From: Ignavibacteriales bacterium
Lineage (GTDB): Bacteria > Bacteroidota > Ignavibacteria > Ignavibacteriales > Ignavibacteriaceae
Length of the DNA: 64,000 nt
Assembly: GCA_016707115.1 (NCBI GenBank)
Contig: JADJIH010000002.1
Location: forward strand, 186,001-250,000
Direction of reading: 5' to 3'
The notes beneath the pieces were generated by a model. It was given only the letters and a program-made list of their open reading frames with translations. It ran no database searches and was not told the origin of the DNA. The position numbers were made by a program, and so were the translations under genes. Below are positions 44,716 to 56,300 of this stretch, piece by piece. Each line of letters starts with the position of its first letter. The stretch's first letter is position 1.

Positions 44716-45921
44716 TTATTTAATAATCTTTGTAACAACACCAGAACCAACAGTTCTACCGCCTTCACGAATAGCAAATCTTAATTTTTCTTCCATAGCG
44801 ATAGGTGCGATTAACTCAATCGATAAATTTACGTTATCACCAGGCATAACCATTTCTGTACCTTCAGGTAATGTAGCAACACCGGTAACATCTGTTGTTC
44901 TGAAGTAAAACTGTGGTCTATATCCATTAAAGAATGGTGTATGTCTTCCACCTTCATCTTTTGAAAGGACATAAACTGAACCTTCAAAATTTGTATGAGG
45001 AGTTATTGAACCTGTTTTTGCAAGAACCATTCCTCTTTCAATCTCATTTTTATCAACACCTCTTAACAATATACCAGCATTATCTCCAGCCATAGCTTGA
45101 TCTAATTCTTTTCTAAACATTTCAATACCGGTAACAACTGTTTTCTTGTGTAAGCCTAATCCTATTAATTCAACTTCTTCCTGAATCTTAACCTGACCTC
45201 TTTCAACTCTACCTGTAGCAACTGTACCACGACCAGTAATAGAAAAAACGTCTTCAACTGGCATTAGGAATGGTTTATCTGAATGTCTTTCAGGAACCGG
45301 GATATAGCTATCAACAGCATCCATAAGTTCCCAAATACAATTATATCTTGGATCTGTAATTTCTGCGTTTGATGAACCTGCTTCTAAAGCTTGTAATGCT
45401 GAACCTTTTATAATTGGAATTTCGGTGCCAGGAAATTCATATTGAGTTAACAAATCTCTTAATTCTTCTTCAACTAATTCAATTAATTCTGGATCATCAA
45501 CCATATCCACTTTATTTAAAAATACAACCATTCTTGGTACACCTACCTGGCGAGCAAGGAGAATATGCTCCCTTGTTTGAGGCATAGGACCATCAGTTGC
45601 AGCAACAACTAAAATTGCTCCATCCATCTGAGCGGCACCCGTAATCATGTTTTTAACATAATCAGCATGACCAGGACAGTCTACGTGGGCGTAGTGACGG
45701 TTAGCAGTTGAATATTCAACGTGAGCCGTTGCAATTGTAATTCCTCTTTCTCTCTCTTCAGGTGCATTATCAATACTATCAAAAGTTCTTATTGCTGATA
45801 AGCCTTTTCTAGCGAGAGCCATTGTGATGGCAGCGGTTAATGTGGTTTTACCATGATCTACGTGACCAATTGTTCCTACGTTAACGTGAGGTTTACTCCT
45901 ATCAAATTTTTCTTTAGCCAT
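44716..45921 (-). CDS. tuf: Elongation factor Tu
   Basis: 401 residues; GTPase that carries aminoacyl-tRNA to the ribosome. G1 GHVDHGKT (19-26), G2 RGITIATAHVEY, G3 DCPGHADY, G4 NKVDMVDD. Domains 2 and 3 end in GGRTVGSGVVTKIIK. Only one tuf is in the window; a second copy in the tRNA-secE region, common in other bacteria, is absent. Confidence 0.99.
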   Translation of the reverse strand: MAKEKFDRSKPHVNVGTIGHVDHGKTTLTAAITMALARKGLSAIRTFDSIDNAPEERERGITIATAHVEYSTANRHYAHVDCPGHADYVKNMITGAAQMDGAILVVAATDGPMPQTREHILLARQVGVPRMVVFLNKVDMVDDPELIELVEEELRDLLTQYEFPGTEIPIIKGSALQALEAGSSNAEITDPRYNCIWELMDAVDSYIPVPERHSDKPFLMPVEDVFSITGRGTVATGRVERGQVKIQEEVELIGLGLHKKTVVTGIEMFRKELDQAMAGDNAGILLRGVDKNEIERGMVLAKTGSITPHTNFEGSVYVLSKDEGGRHTPFFNGYRPQFYFRTTDVTGVATLPEGTEMVMPGDNVNLSIELIAPIAMEEKLRFAIREGGRTVGSGVVTKIIK

Positions 45922-45967
45922 CGAATTCTCCTTTAATAAATTTTTTTAAGTTTTTTTAATCCAGTTA

Positions 45968-48064
45968 TTAGTTTGCTGCTGATTTTTTTCCTAATGTTTT
46001 TTCAGAAATTTCTTCCGCAATTGATCTAGGTACTGAGGCATAATGATCAAACTGCATTGAATAAATCGCTCGGCCTTGACTCATTGATCTTAATACTGTG
46101 GCATATCCAAACATTTCTGACAAAGGTACATGAGCCTTAATCACTTGAGCATCTTTTCTAGCAGAAAATCCTTCGATCTTACCTCTTCTGGAATTCAAAT
46201 CACCCATTACATCACCTAAATACTCTTCAGGTGTAACCACTTCTACACCCATTATTGGCTCAAGTAAAACAGGATTTGCTTTTTTAGCTCCTGCTTGGAA
46301 GGCCATAGACCCCGCAACTCTAAACGAAATTTCATCGGAATCAACATCATGATAAGAACCATCATAGAGTCTAGCTTTTATATCAACCATTGGAAAACCA
46401 GCAATTACTCCGTTTTTCATTGCATCTTGAATTCCATGAGAAACTGCAGGTATATACTCTTTTGGAACAACGCCGCCAACAATTCCGTTTATAAATTCAA
46501 AACCTTTACCAACTTCATTCGGAATTAACTCTATCCAAACGTGACCAAACTTTCCACGACCACCAGACTGCTTAACAAATTTACCTTCCGCTTGAACGCT
46601 TTGAGTAATTGTTTCGCGATAAGCAACCTGAGGTTTACCAACATTAGCCTCAACTTTAAATTCGCGTCTCATTCTATCAACAAGAATTTCCAAGTGAAGT
46701 TCGCCCATTCCACTAATTAATGTTTGTCCTGTTTCTTCATCAACTTTAACTTTAAATGTAGGATCTTCATCAGATAATTTGGATAAAGCATCAGATAATT
46801 TATCCTGATCAGCTTTTGTTTTTGGTTCAATAGCTATTTGAATAACTGGTTCTGGAAAAACTATTCTTTCCATTACTACAGGATCTTCTTCAGCACATAA
46901 CGTGTCACCAGTTCTCGTATATTTCAAACCAACTGCTGCTGCAATATCTCCAGCTTTAACTTCCGAAATCTCTTCTCTATGATTAGCATGCATTTGTAAA
47001 AGTCTACTTATTCTTTCCTTTTTGCCGCTAATAGAGTTATAAATGTATGATCCTGATTTTAATGATCCAGCATAGACCCTAAAAAAAGTAAGTTTGCCTA
47101 CAAATGGATCTGTCATAATCTTAAAAGCTAAGGCAGTAAAATGTTCATCTTCACTAATTCTTCTTTTAACAATATCATTTAGCCCGATATGATGCGCTTC
47201 AATGTCAGGTGAATCAATCGGTGAAGGAAGAAAATCTACTACTGAATCCAATAATTTCTGAACACCTTTATTCTTAAAAGCAGAACCACATAAAACCGGA
47301 ATTATTTTTAAATCAATTGTAGCTCTTCTTAGAACAGTCCTAATTTCATCAGCACTAATCTCTTTTCCTTCTAAATACTTCTCTAAAAGTGTATCATCAA
47401 CATCTGATACAGCTTCTAACATTTGTGTTCTATACTTTGTAGCAAGTTCTAGGAGATCATGCGGAATTGCAATTTCGTCAAATGTAGATCCAAATGATTC
47501 CTCATGAAACATTCTTGCATTGAACTGAATTAAATCAATTACTCCAACAAATAAATCACCCTCACCAATAGGAAGATTGATCGGAATTGCATTTGCGCCT
47601 AGTCGCTCTCTCATCATCTCAACTGCATGATAAAAATCTGCACCTGTTCTATCCATCTTATTGATGAATGCCATTCTAGGTACACCATATTTATCTGCTT
47701 GACGCCAAACTGTTTCAGATTGTGGTTCAACACCGCCAACAGCACAAAAAAGAGCTACAGCACCATCTAAAATTCTTAGTGATCTTTCAACTTCTACCGT
47801 AAAATCAACGTGACCTGGAGTGTCAATAATATTTATTTGATGATCATTCCAATAGCAAGTAGTGGCAGCACTTGTAATAGTAATCCCTCTTTCCTTTTCC
47901 TGCTCCATCCAATCCATCGTTGCTGCGCCATCATGCACTTCACCAATTCGATGCAACTTACCAGTGTAGAATAATATTCTCTCAGTAGTGGTAGTTTTAC
48001 CAGCATCAATATGCGCCATAATACCAATGTTACGAACTTTATCTATTTTAACTTTACTTGCCAT
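45968..48064 (-). CDS. fusA: Elongation factor G
   Basis: 698-residue translocase. G1 AHIDAGKTTTTERIL (17-31), RGITITSAATT, G3 DTPGHVDFTVEVERSLR, G4 NKMDRTGADF. The later domains contain SGMGELHLEILVDRMRREF and GGVVPKEYIPAV. It keeps the normal str-operon position between rpsG and tuf. Confidence 0.99.
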   Translation of the reverse strand: MASKVKIDKVRNIGIMAHIDAGKTTTTERILFYTGKLHRIGEVHDGAATMDWMEQEKERGITITSAATTCYWNDHQINIIDTPGHVDFTVEVERSLRILDGAVALFCAVGGVEPQSETVWRQADKYGVPRMAFINKMDRTGADFYHAVEMMRERLGANAIPINLPIGEGDLFVGVIDLIQFNARMFHEESFGSTFDEIAIPHDLLELATKYRTQMLEAVSDVDDTLLEKYLEGKEISADEIRTVLRRATIDLKIIPVLCGSAFKNKGVQKLLDSVVDFLPSPIDSPDIEAHHIGLNDIVKRRISEDEHFTALAFKIMTDPFVGKLTFFRVYAGSLKSGSYIYNSISGKKERISRLLQMHANHREEISEVKAGDIAAAVGLKYTRTGDTLCAEEDPVVMERIVFPEPVIQIAIEPKTKADQDKLSDALSKLSDEDPTFKVKVDEETGQTLISGMGELHLEILVDRMRREFKVEANVGKPQVAYRETITQSVQAEGKFVKQSGGRGKFGHVWIELIPNEVGKGFEFINGIVGGVVPKEYIPAVSHGIQDAMKNGVIAGFPMVDIKARLYDGSYHDVDSDEISFRVAGSMAFQAGAKKANPVLLEPIMGVEVVTPEEYLGDVMGDLNSRRGKIEGFSARKDAQVIKAHVPLSEMFGYATVLRSMSQGRAIYSMQFDHYASVPRSIAEEISEKTLGKKSAAN

Positions 48065-48086
48065 TAATTCCTAATCAATTCTTTCA

Positions 48087-48554
48087 TTACCATTTAAAGT
48101 GAGCAAAAGCTTTATTAGCCTCGGCCATTTTGTGAACATCTTCTTTTTTCTTAACCGCAGAACCTTCACCATTTGATGCCGCTATTAACTCTGAAGCTAA
48201 TTTAGCAGACATAGATTTTTCGCCTCTGGTTCTGGAATAATTTTTAATCCATCTCATTGCTAAAGCTATTCTTCTTTCAGGCCGAACTTCTGTAGGAACC
48301 TGATATGTTGCTCCACCAACTCTACGACTTCTAACCTCTATCATAGGCTGAGCGTTAGATATAGCTTTTTTGAATACTTCCAAACCTGGTTTGCTTGTTT
48401 TCTCTTCTATCAACAAAAATGCATCATAAATAACATTTCTGGCAACAGCCTTTTTTCCGTCATACATTACACAATTAACAAATTTTGAAACCAGAATGTC
48501 ATTAAACTTTGGATCAGGTTTTAAATATTTCTTTTCGGCTCGTCTTTTTCTCAT
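48087..48554 (-). CDS. rpsG: 30S ribosomal protein S7
   Basis: 155 residues; initiates head assembly and in E. coli represses the str operon. RRAEKKYLKPDPKFNDILVS, VRSRRVGGATYQVPTEVRPE and ALAMRWIKNYSR are signatures. Its start overlaps the rpsL stop by four bases (ATGA), a coupling signal. Confidence 0.98.
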   Translation of the reverse strand: MRKRRAEKKYLKPDPKFNDILVSKFVNCVMYDGKKAVARNVIYDAFLLIEEKTSKPGLEVFKKAISNAQPMIEVRSRRVGGATYQVPTEVRPERRIALAMRWIKNYSRTRGEKSMSAKLASELIAASNGEGSAVKKKEDVHKMAEANKAFAHFKW

Positions 48555-48937
48555 TTTTTATTCGCTTTTGGTTTTTTTGTACCATATTTTGAACGACTTT
48601 TTTTTCTGTCAGCAACTCCGCTTGTATCAAGTGTACCACGTATAATGTGATATCTAACACCTGGTAAATCTTTAACTCTACCACCACGAATCATAACAAT
48701 CGAATGTTCCTGTAAATTGTGACCTTCACCCGGAATATACGCTGTTACCTCAACATTTGTTTTTGTAAGCCTAACTCTTGCAACTTTTCTAAGAGCAGAA
48801 TTAGGTTTTTTTGGTGTAGTTGTATAAACCCTTGTGCATACACCTCTCTTCTGAGGACACGCATCTAAAGCCGGAGCTTTATTTTTAGATAAAATTCTAA
48901 CTCTACCTTTTCTAACAAGTTGATTTATCGTGGGCAC
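48551..48937 (-). CDS. rpsL: 30S ribosomal protein S12 (GTG start)
   Basis: 128 residues; decoding-centre protein and streptomycin-resistance locus. PTINQLVRKGRVRILSKNKA, TTPKKPNSALRKVARVRLT with the conserved Lys residues of the PKKPNS loop, and GGRVKDLPGVRYHIIRGTLD are diagnostic. The start codon is GTG 48935-48937 with AGGAG upstream. First gene of the str operon, with its own promoter. Confidence 0.98.
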   Translation of the reverse strand: MPTINQLVRKGRVRILSKNKAPALDACPQKRGVCTRVYTTTPKKPNSALRKVARVRLTKTNVEVTAYIPGEGHNLQEHSIVMIRGGRVKDLPGVRYHIIRGTLDTSGVADRKKSRSKYGTKKPKANKK

Positions 48938-48978
48938 AAAATCTCCTAAAAATTACTTCTTCAAAAAAATTCAGATTT

Positions 48979-49009
48979 CAAATATAGTTTTCAGTTTAAA
49001 TTTTGTCAA
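48979..49009 (-). promoter_or_regulatory. Near-consensus promoter of the str operon
   Basis: On the minus strand TTGACA (plus coordinates 49004-49009), a spacer of exactly 17 bases, then TATATT (48981-48986), extended as TATATTTG. Transcription would begin about 35 bases before the rpsL GTG. It is the best promoter in the window. Confidence 0.82.
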
Positions 49010-49087
49010 GAAAACTGAAATTATTTTTATTTTTAACTGTTATTATTGTCAATTAGCCTGAGAAACAGCAACTATTACCGATTTAAT

Positions 49088-52000
49088 TTACAAATCAGTG
49101 GCTGATAGTTCTTTTTCTTCCTCTTTTTCCTCAGGAATTTCTACTTCTTCACTCTCCAAAATTATATTTCTATACTTTTTGATTCCGGTACCAGCTGGAA
49201 TTAGATGACCCATCACAACATTCTCTTTTAATCCTAACAAATGGTCTACCTTGGCCTCTGTAGCAGCATTAGCGAGCACTTTAGTGGTTTCCTGGAATGA
49301 TGCTGCAGAAATGAAGCTTTCGGTTGATAGAGCCGCCTGTGTGATTCCCAGAAGGATATGCTCAAAGGTTGCAGGTTCTGCATCCCTAGCAACTATTTCC
49401 TTCTTTTCTTTCTTCTTAAGATCGGCATTGAATTCTCTCAATTTCGATTTTAGAATAAGTTGTCCATTTTTAAGTTTGGAATCACCCTTATCTTCAACGT
49501 AAGCTAAATTTACAATTTTGCCATTCTCTTCAATGAACTCAATTCTATCTACAATATCCTCTTCAAGGAATCGTGTATCACCAGGAGATACTATCTTTAT
49601 TTTCTGCAACATCTGCCTTACAATAACTTCAATATGTTTGTCATTAATCTTAACACCCTGAAGTCTGTAAACATCCTGAATTTCATTTACAAGATATTCC
49701 TGAACAGCACTGGTACCTTTGATTGCTAAAATATCATGAGGGTTAATTGGACCATCAGTTATTTTTTCACCTGCGGGAATTTCATCACCTTCTTGAACAA
49801 GAATATGTTTCTGTAAAGGAACATTATATTTTTTCTCATCAGATTTATCCGGGGCACTTACTAGAATTTCTCGTGAACCTTTTTTGCGTGCACCAAATTT
49901 TACAAATCCTTCTATCTCTGAAACGACGGCAGATTCATGTGGACTACGAGCTTCGAATAATTCAGTTACTCTTGGAAGACCACCTGTAATATCTCTACTC
50001 TTGGTAGTTTGCTTGGATATTTTTGCCAGAATTGTACCAGCTAAAATATTTTCTCCTTCTTCAACAGACAAATATGCCCGTATTGGAAGGTTAAAAGATT
50101 TCTTTACTCCATCAGAATTTTCAATCAGTATACTTGGTGTAAGATTTTTATCTTTTGATTCGATTACAACTTTTTGAACGTGTCCTGTTTGATCATCAGT
50201 TACCTGTTGCAATGTAATTCCATCCACAAGATCAACAAATTTAACTCGACCAAGAATATCAGAAAGTATTACTGCATTATAAGGATCGTGATTGTAAAGG
50301 GGTTGTCTCTTCTTAATCTTCTGACCATCTTTTACCAATAATTCAGCACCATAAGGTACGTCGTATTTTTTAAGCTGTCTATTGTTATCATCATAAAGTT
50401 CTATCAATCCTCTTCGGCCGGTAACAACGCTAATTTTAACATCAGCACCACCAAATGGATCTTTTTCAGTTTTTTCTACAGCACTTACTTTCTCAAATTT
50501 TACTATACCATCGATATTAGATTCTACTTGAGATTGTGATGCAATTCTTGAAGAGGTACCGCCAAGATGGAATGTACGCAGCGTTAACTGGGTTCCAGGC
50601 TCACCAATAGACTGCGCAGCAATTATTCCAACTGCTTCACCAATCTCAACCGGTTTTCCAGTTGTAAGATTTCTACCATAACACTTCAAGCATACACCGC
50701 GCTTAGATTCGCATGTTAATACTGTTCTAATATAAACTGTATCAATACTTGCATCTTCAATCTTTTCAGCAATTTCTTCAGTTATAATATTACCGGCCTC
50801 AATAATCACCTCGTCCGTGCGGGGATCATAAACATCTTCTTGCGCGAATCTTCCAGTAATACGTTCTGCTAGTGGTTCTCTTTCTTCTTCAACATCTTTC
50901 AAAGCTTTAATTTCAATACCTAAGATAGTACCGCAATCTACTTCAGAAATAATAACATCTTGGGCAACATCAACTAATCTTCTTGTAAGATAACCAGCAT
51001 CTGCAGTTTTCAAAGCAGTATCAGCCAAACCTTTTCTTGCACCGTGTGTTGAGATAAAATACTCTAACACAGAAAGACCTTCTTTAAAGTTTGCAACAAT
51101 AGGATTTTCGATAATTTCACCGGCTTGACCTGAAAGAGTCTTCTGAGGTTTCATCATCAAACCTCTCATACCTGCCAACTGTCTTACCTGCTCTTGCGAT
51201 CCTCTAGCACCGGAGTCAACCATCATGTGTAATGAGTTAAATCCTTTATTGTGCTGTTTAATTTTTTCCATCAACGCACGGGCAACATCATTTGTTGTAT
51301 GCGTCCAAACGTCAATTATTTTATTATATCTCTCAGCATCTGTAATAACACCCATTTCGTGTTCATTAAGAATGCCCTCAACTTTTTTGTTTGCTTTAGT
51401 AATCAAAGCTTCTTTTTCTTCAGGGATAATCATATCCCCAAAGCTTACGGATAATCCACCTGCCGTTGAATATCTAAATCCTAAATCTTTTAAATCATCA
51501 AGAAACTTAGCAGTAACTTTATTACCAAGTTTCATGAACATCTTGCCTATAATTCCGCCAAAAGCTTTTTTGATTAATAACTGATTTATATATCCCATTT
51601 CTTTTGGAACGATTTGATTGAAAATAACCCTGCCAGTTGTAGTTTCAATCATTTCACCATCAACTCTAACCTTGATTTTAGCATGTAATCCAACCACTCT
51701 GTTATCGTATGCGATAATCAATTCAGAAGGGGAAGAGAAAATCATTCCCTCGCCTTTATCACCTTCGCGGTATTTTGTTAAGTAGTAACATCCTAAAACG
51801 ATATCCTGAGTAGGAACAACAATAGGACTTCCATTTTGTGGTGAAAGAATATTGTGACTGCTTAACATCAATAGTGAAGCTTCAAGTTGGGCTTCATAAG
51901 ATAGTGGTACGTGAACAGCCATCTGATCACCGTCAAAATCCGCGTTAAAAGCGGTACAAACCATCGGATGAAGTTGTATAGCTCTTTCATCAATTAGCTT

Positions 52001-53350
52001 TGGTTGAAAAGCCTGAATTCCAAGTCTATGCAGCGTTGGTGCACGGTTTAACAAAATCGGATGAGCTTCAATAATCTTTGCAAGTATATCCCAAATAACA
52101 GGATCTTTTCTATCAACAACTTTTCTTGCACTCTTAACTGTTTTATTATGCCCTCTTTCAATAAGCTTGCGAATAATAAACGGTTTGAAAAGTTCAACAG
52201 CCATGTCTTTAGGAAGTCCGCACTGATGAAGTTTTAATTCAGGGCCAACTACAATTACAGAACGACCTGAATAATCAACTCTTTTTCCTAAAAGATTCTG
52301 ACGGAATCTTCCTTGTTTACCTTTTAGCATATCGCTTAAAGATTTTAATGGACGATTGTTATCACTTCTAACTGCACTACCTCTTCGTGAGTTATCAAAT
52401 AAAGCATCAACTGCTTCCTGAAGCATTCTTTTTTCGTTACGAAGAATTACTTCAGGTGCTTTAATATCTATTAATCTTTTTAATCTATTATTGCGGATGA
52501 TAACACGACGATATAAATCGTTAAGATCACTTGTAGCAAATCTTCCGCCTTCAAGAGGTACTAGCGGACGAAGTTCAGGTGGAATGACTGGAATATAATT
52601 TAATACCATCCATTCAGGTCTGTTAGGAACTTTTCCTTCTTCTTCTTTAAATGCTTCAAGTACACGTAATCTTTTTAAGAAGTCAGCTTTTTTCTGTTGT
52701 GATGTCTCAACTTTCACAGCTTCTCTAAGCTGCTTCGAAAGCTCTTCAACATTTGTTTTCTTGAGAATTTCTTTAACTGCATCGCCACCAATTTTAGCAA
52801 CAAACTTCTTTGGATCATCATTATCCAACTTTTCATTTCCATCAGGCAGAGAATTCATAACTTCAAAGTATTGATCTTCAGAAATAAGATCTAATCTGCT
52901 TAATCCAGTTATACCAGGATTTAGTACAACATATGATTCATAATAAATTATTTTTTCAAGTTCTTTAAGACTAACACCAATTATATTTCCAATTTTTGAT
53001 GGTTGCGTTCTAAAAAACCAGATGTGTACAACTGGAACGGCTAGACCAATGTGTCCCATTCTTTCACGTCTTACACTCTTCTGTGTAACTTCAACGCCGC
53101 AACGATCACAGATAATACCTTTGTATCTGATTCTTTTGTATTTACCACAAAAGCATTCCCAATCGCGCGTTGGCCCGAATATTTTCTCACAGAACAATCC
53201 ATCTTTTTCAGGACGGAACGATCTGTAATTAATTGTTTCCGGTTTAGTTACTTCACCATATGATCTTGACAAAATATCATCAGGACTTGCTAAGCCGATG
53301 GTGATACTGTTAATATCTCTCATTGCATTTTCTTGAACTCTAAAAGCCAT
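49088..53350 (-). CDS. rpoC: DNA-directed RNA polymerase subunit beta'
   Basis: 1420 residues. Zinc-binding Cys residues in ECFCGKYKRIRYKGIICDRCG; catalytic Mg site NADFDGD at 469-475; bridge/trigger region near MRGLMMKPQKTLSGQ and GEAVGIIAAQSIGEPGTQLT. The second zinc site is in CESKRGVCLKCYG. The C-terminus is acidic (EEIPEEKEEEKE-like; seen as VEIPEEKEEEKELS). It follows rpoB after 39 bases and ends 150 bases before rpsL. Confidence 0.99.
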   Translation of the reverse strand: MAFRVQENAMRDINSITIGLASPDDILSRSYGEVTKPETINYRSFRPEKDGLFCEKIFGPTRDWECFCGKYKRIRYKGIICDRCGVEVTQKSVRRERMGHIGLAVPVVHIWFFRTQPSKIGNIIGVSLKELEKIIYYESYVVLNPGITGLSRLDLISEDQYFEVMNSLPDGNEKLDNDDPKKFVAKIGGDAVKEILKKTNVEELSKQLREAVKVETSQQKKADFLKRLRVLEAFKEEEGKVPNRPEWMVLNYIPVIPPELRPLVPLEGGRFATSDLNDLYRRVIIRNNRLKRLIDIKAPEVILRNEKRMLQEAVDALFDNSRRGSAVRSDNNRPLKSLSDMLKGKQGRFRQNLLGKRVDYSGRSVIVVGPELKLHQCGLPKDMAVELFKPFIIRKLIERGHNKTVKSARKVVDRKDPVIWDILAKIIEAHPILLNRAPTLHRLGIQAFQPKLIDERAIQLHPMVCTAFNADFDGDQMAVHVPLSYEAQLEASLLMLSSHNILSPQNGSPIVVPTQDIVLGCYYLTKYREGDKGEGMIFSSPSELIIAYDNRVVGLHAKIKVRVDGEMIETTTGRVIFNQIVPKEMGYINQLLIKKAFGGIIGKMFMKLGNKVTAKFLDDLKDLGFRYSTAGGLSVSFGDMIIPEEKEALITKANKKVEGILNEHEMGVITDAERYNKIIDVWTHTTNDVARALMEKIKQHNKGFNSLHMMVDSGARGSQEQVRQLAGMRGLMMKPQKTLSGQAGEIIENPIVANFKEGLSVLEYFISTHGARKGLADTALKTADAGYLTRRLVDVAQDVIISEVDCGTILGIEIKALKDVEEEREPLAERITGRFAQEDVYDPRTDEVIIEAGNIITEEIAEKIEDASIDTVYIRTVLTCESKRGVCLKCYGRNLTTGKPVEIGEAVGIIAAQSIGEPGTQLTLRTFHLGGTSSRIASQSQVESNIDGIVKFEKVSAVEKTEKDPFGGADVKISVVTGRRGLIELYDDNNRQLKKYDVPYGAELLVKDGQKIKKRQPLYNHDPYNAVILSDILGRVKFVDLVDGITLQQVTDDQTGHVQKVVIESKDKNLTPSILIENSDGVKKSFNLPIRAYLSVEEGENILAGTILAKISKQTTKSRDITGGLPRVTELFEARSPHESAVVSEIEGFVKFGARKKGSREILVSAPDKSDEKKYNVPLQKHILVQEGDEIPAGEKITDGPINPHDILAIKGTSAVQEYLVNEIQDVYRLQGVKINDKHIEVIVRQMLQKIKIVSPGDTRFLEEDIVDRIEFIEENGKIVNLAYVEDKGDSKLKNGQLILKSKLREFNADLKKKEKKEIVARDAEPATFEHILLGITQAALSTESFISAASFQETTKVLANAATEAKVDHLLGLKENVVMGHLIPAGTGIKKYRNIILESEEVEIPEEKEEEKELSATDL

Positions 53351-53389
53351 TTTATATCTCCTAATTTCTAAGTGAAATAATGTTTAACG

Positions 53390-56300
53390 TTAATTTATTT
53401 TGATGTCCAGACCTAAGCCCTGGAGTTCTTTAATAAGAACGTTAAACGATTCAGGAATATTTGGTTCCTGTAAGTTTTCACCCTTAACTATTGCTTCATA
53501 TACTTTTGCTCTACCGGCAACATCATCACTCTTTATTGTTAAGATTTCTTGAAGGATGTGAGAAGCACCGTAACCTTCAAGTGCCCATACTTCCATTTCT
53601 CCAAATCTCTGACCGCCAAATTGTGCTTTACCGCCAAGTGGCTGCTGAGTAATTAAAGAGTATGGCCCAATTGACCTTGCATGAATTTTATCATCAACCA
53701 AGTGACTTAACTTTAACATATAAATGTATCCGCAAGTAACTTTCTGATGCATTTTTTCACCGCTTCTTCCATCAAACAAATCTGTTTTACTTCCGGTTTC
53801 CAATCCTGCTTTTGTTAACCACTCATCAACATCTTCTACTTTAGCACCATCAAAAATTGGAGTTGCGAATTTTACTCCAAGTTTTTTTCCTACCCAGCCC
53901 AATGCAGTTTCATACAACTGTCCAAGGTTCATACGAGAAGGTACACCAAGTGGATTAAGGATAATATCCACCGGAGTTCCATCAGGTAAATAAGGCATAT
54001 CTGCTGCAGGTACTATTTTAGCCACAACACCTTTATTCCCGTGTCGTCCTGCCATTTTATCACCAACAGAAAGCTTACGTTTTTTAGCAACATAAACTTT
54101 TGCAAGCTGCACAATTCCAGGAGGTAACTCATCACCACTTTGAATTTTAATTCTTTCTCTCTTAAAATCTTCTTCAATATCTGTTTTGATAAGGAAATAA
54201 TTTTTAAAAAGTGAATTAATAAGATTATTGGTTTTTTTAGTTTCGAACCACTCAAGTGTATAATCAAGTTTGGTTACATCTTCCATTCCTGAGAATGTTT
54301 CATCTTTAATGGTTGAACCACTTCTTAAAACCACACTGCCATCAAGATCTCTTATTCCGGTAGTGGTTTGATCTCTTGTAATCCTAGTCAGCTTTTCAAC
54401 TAACTTTAGATAATGATCCTGAAGTTTTCTTTTAAATTCTAACTCAAGTTTATCAAAAGCAATTTTCTCTTGTTTTTTAGAATCATTATCACGTTTTTTA
54501 CGACTAAACAAACGAGTTTTAATAACCGTTCCTTTAAGTCCTGGAGGAGCTTTCAACGATGCATCTTTAACATCGCCTGCTTTATCTCCAAATATTGCAC
54601 GTAATAGTTTTTCTTCCGGTGTTGGATCAGTTTCACCCTTAGGTGTTATCTTACCAATGAGGATATCACCTTCTTTAACTTCAGCACCTTCTCTAATTAT
54701 ACCATCTTCATCAAGATTCTTAACTGCTTCTTCACTAACATTAGGAATTTCACGTGTTAATTCTTCTTCACCACGTTTAGTTTCTCTAACCTGTAATTCA
54801 AATTCTTCAATGTGGATTGATGTATAAACATCTTCGCTTACAACTCTTTCACTAATAATAATAGCATCCTCAAAGTTGTATCCTCTCCAAGGCATAAATG
54901 CGACTAAGACATTTCTTCCTAATGCTAATTCGCCACCATCAGTAGCTGCACCATCAGCAAGAACATCACCTCTTTTAAGCTTTTGTCCTTCTTTTACAAT
55001 AGGAACCTGATTTATACATGTTTCCTGGTTTGTTCCATGGAATTTTGTAAGTGTATATGTTACTTCTCTGATTTCATTAAAGCTTGTTAATGCTTCAAAG
55101 CTATTAGGGTTTATATCATACTTTACAACTACTTTATTTGCATCAACATATTCAACATAACCATTGTCCTCAGCTAATAATAATGCCTTTGAGTCATGCG
55201 CAATTTTTCCTTCCATTCCAGTTCCCACAATTGGAGCTTCTGGTTTTAATAAAGGAACTGATTGACGCTGCATGTTAGAACCCATCAACGCTCTGTTCGC
55301 ATCATCATGCTCGAGGAATGGTATCAATGCAGCAGCAGCACTTACAATCTGCGCAGGTGCAACATCCATAAATTGCAAATCTTCCGGATGTACAATTGGG
55401 AACTCACCTTTTAATCTTGACTTAACTCTTTCATTAACAAATTTTCCTGACTCGGTGATTGGTGCATTTGCCTGAGCAATTGTAAATGCATCTTCATGTT
55501 CAGCTGTCAAATATTCAACGTCTTCAGTTACTCTGCCTTTTACAACTTTTCTATATGGGGTTTCTAAGAATCCATATCTATTAACTCTTGCATAAATTGT
55601 AAGTGATGAAATCAAACCAATGTTTGGGCCTTCCGGTGTTTCAATTGGACATAAACGACCGTAGTGTGTATAATGAACGTCACGCACCTCAAACCCTGCT
55701 CTTTCTCTTGTAAGTCCGCCTGGTCCTAATGCAGACATTCTTCTCTTATGTGTCATCTCAGCTAATGGATTTGTTTGATCCATAAATTGGGAAAGCTGAT
55801 TAGTTCCGAAGAAAGCATTTATAACGCTACTGATTGTTCTTGCATTAACTAAATCTTGAGGAGTAAAGTTTTCAGAATCACGCATGTTCATTCGTTCTTT
55901 AATGGTCCTTGCCATACGTGCCATACCAACGTTAAACTGCTGTCCTAATTGTTCACCAACAGTTCTTATTCTTCTATTTCCAAGATGATCTATATCATCA
56001 ACTGAAACAGCGCCTTCTTTAAGGTCAATTATATATCTCATAATTGAGATAATATCCTCAACAGTTAAAACAGTTGTAGTTTCTGGAATGTTTAATTCCA
56101 ATTTGTGATTCATTCTATGACGACCAACATCACCCAAATCATATCTTTTATCATTAAAGAAAAGTTTTTCGATTAATGTTTCAGCGGTCGTTAAATCCGG
56201 AGCTTCTCCTGATCTTAACTGTCTGTAAATAGCATACAAAGCTTCTTCACGAGTATGTGAAGTATCTTTTCTTAAGGTGTTTACAACTAAATTCTGATCG

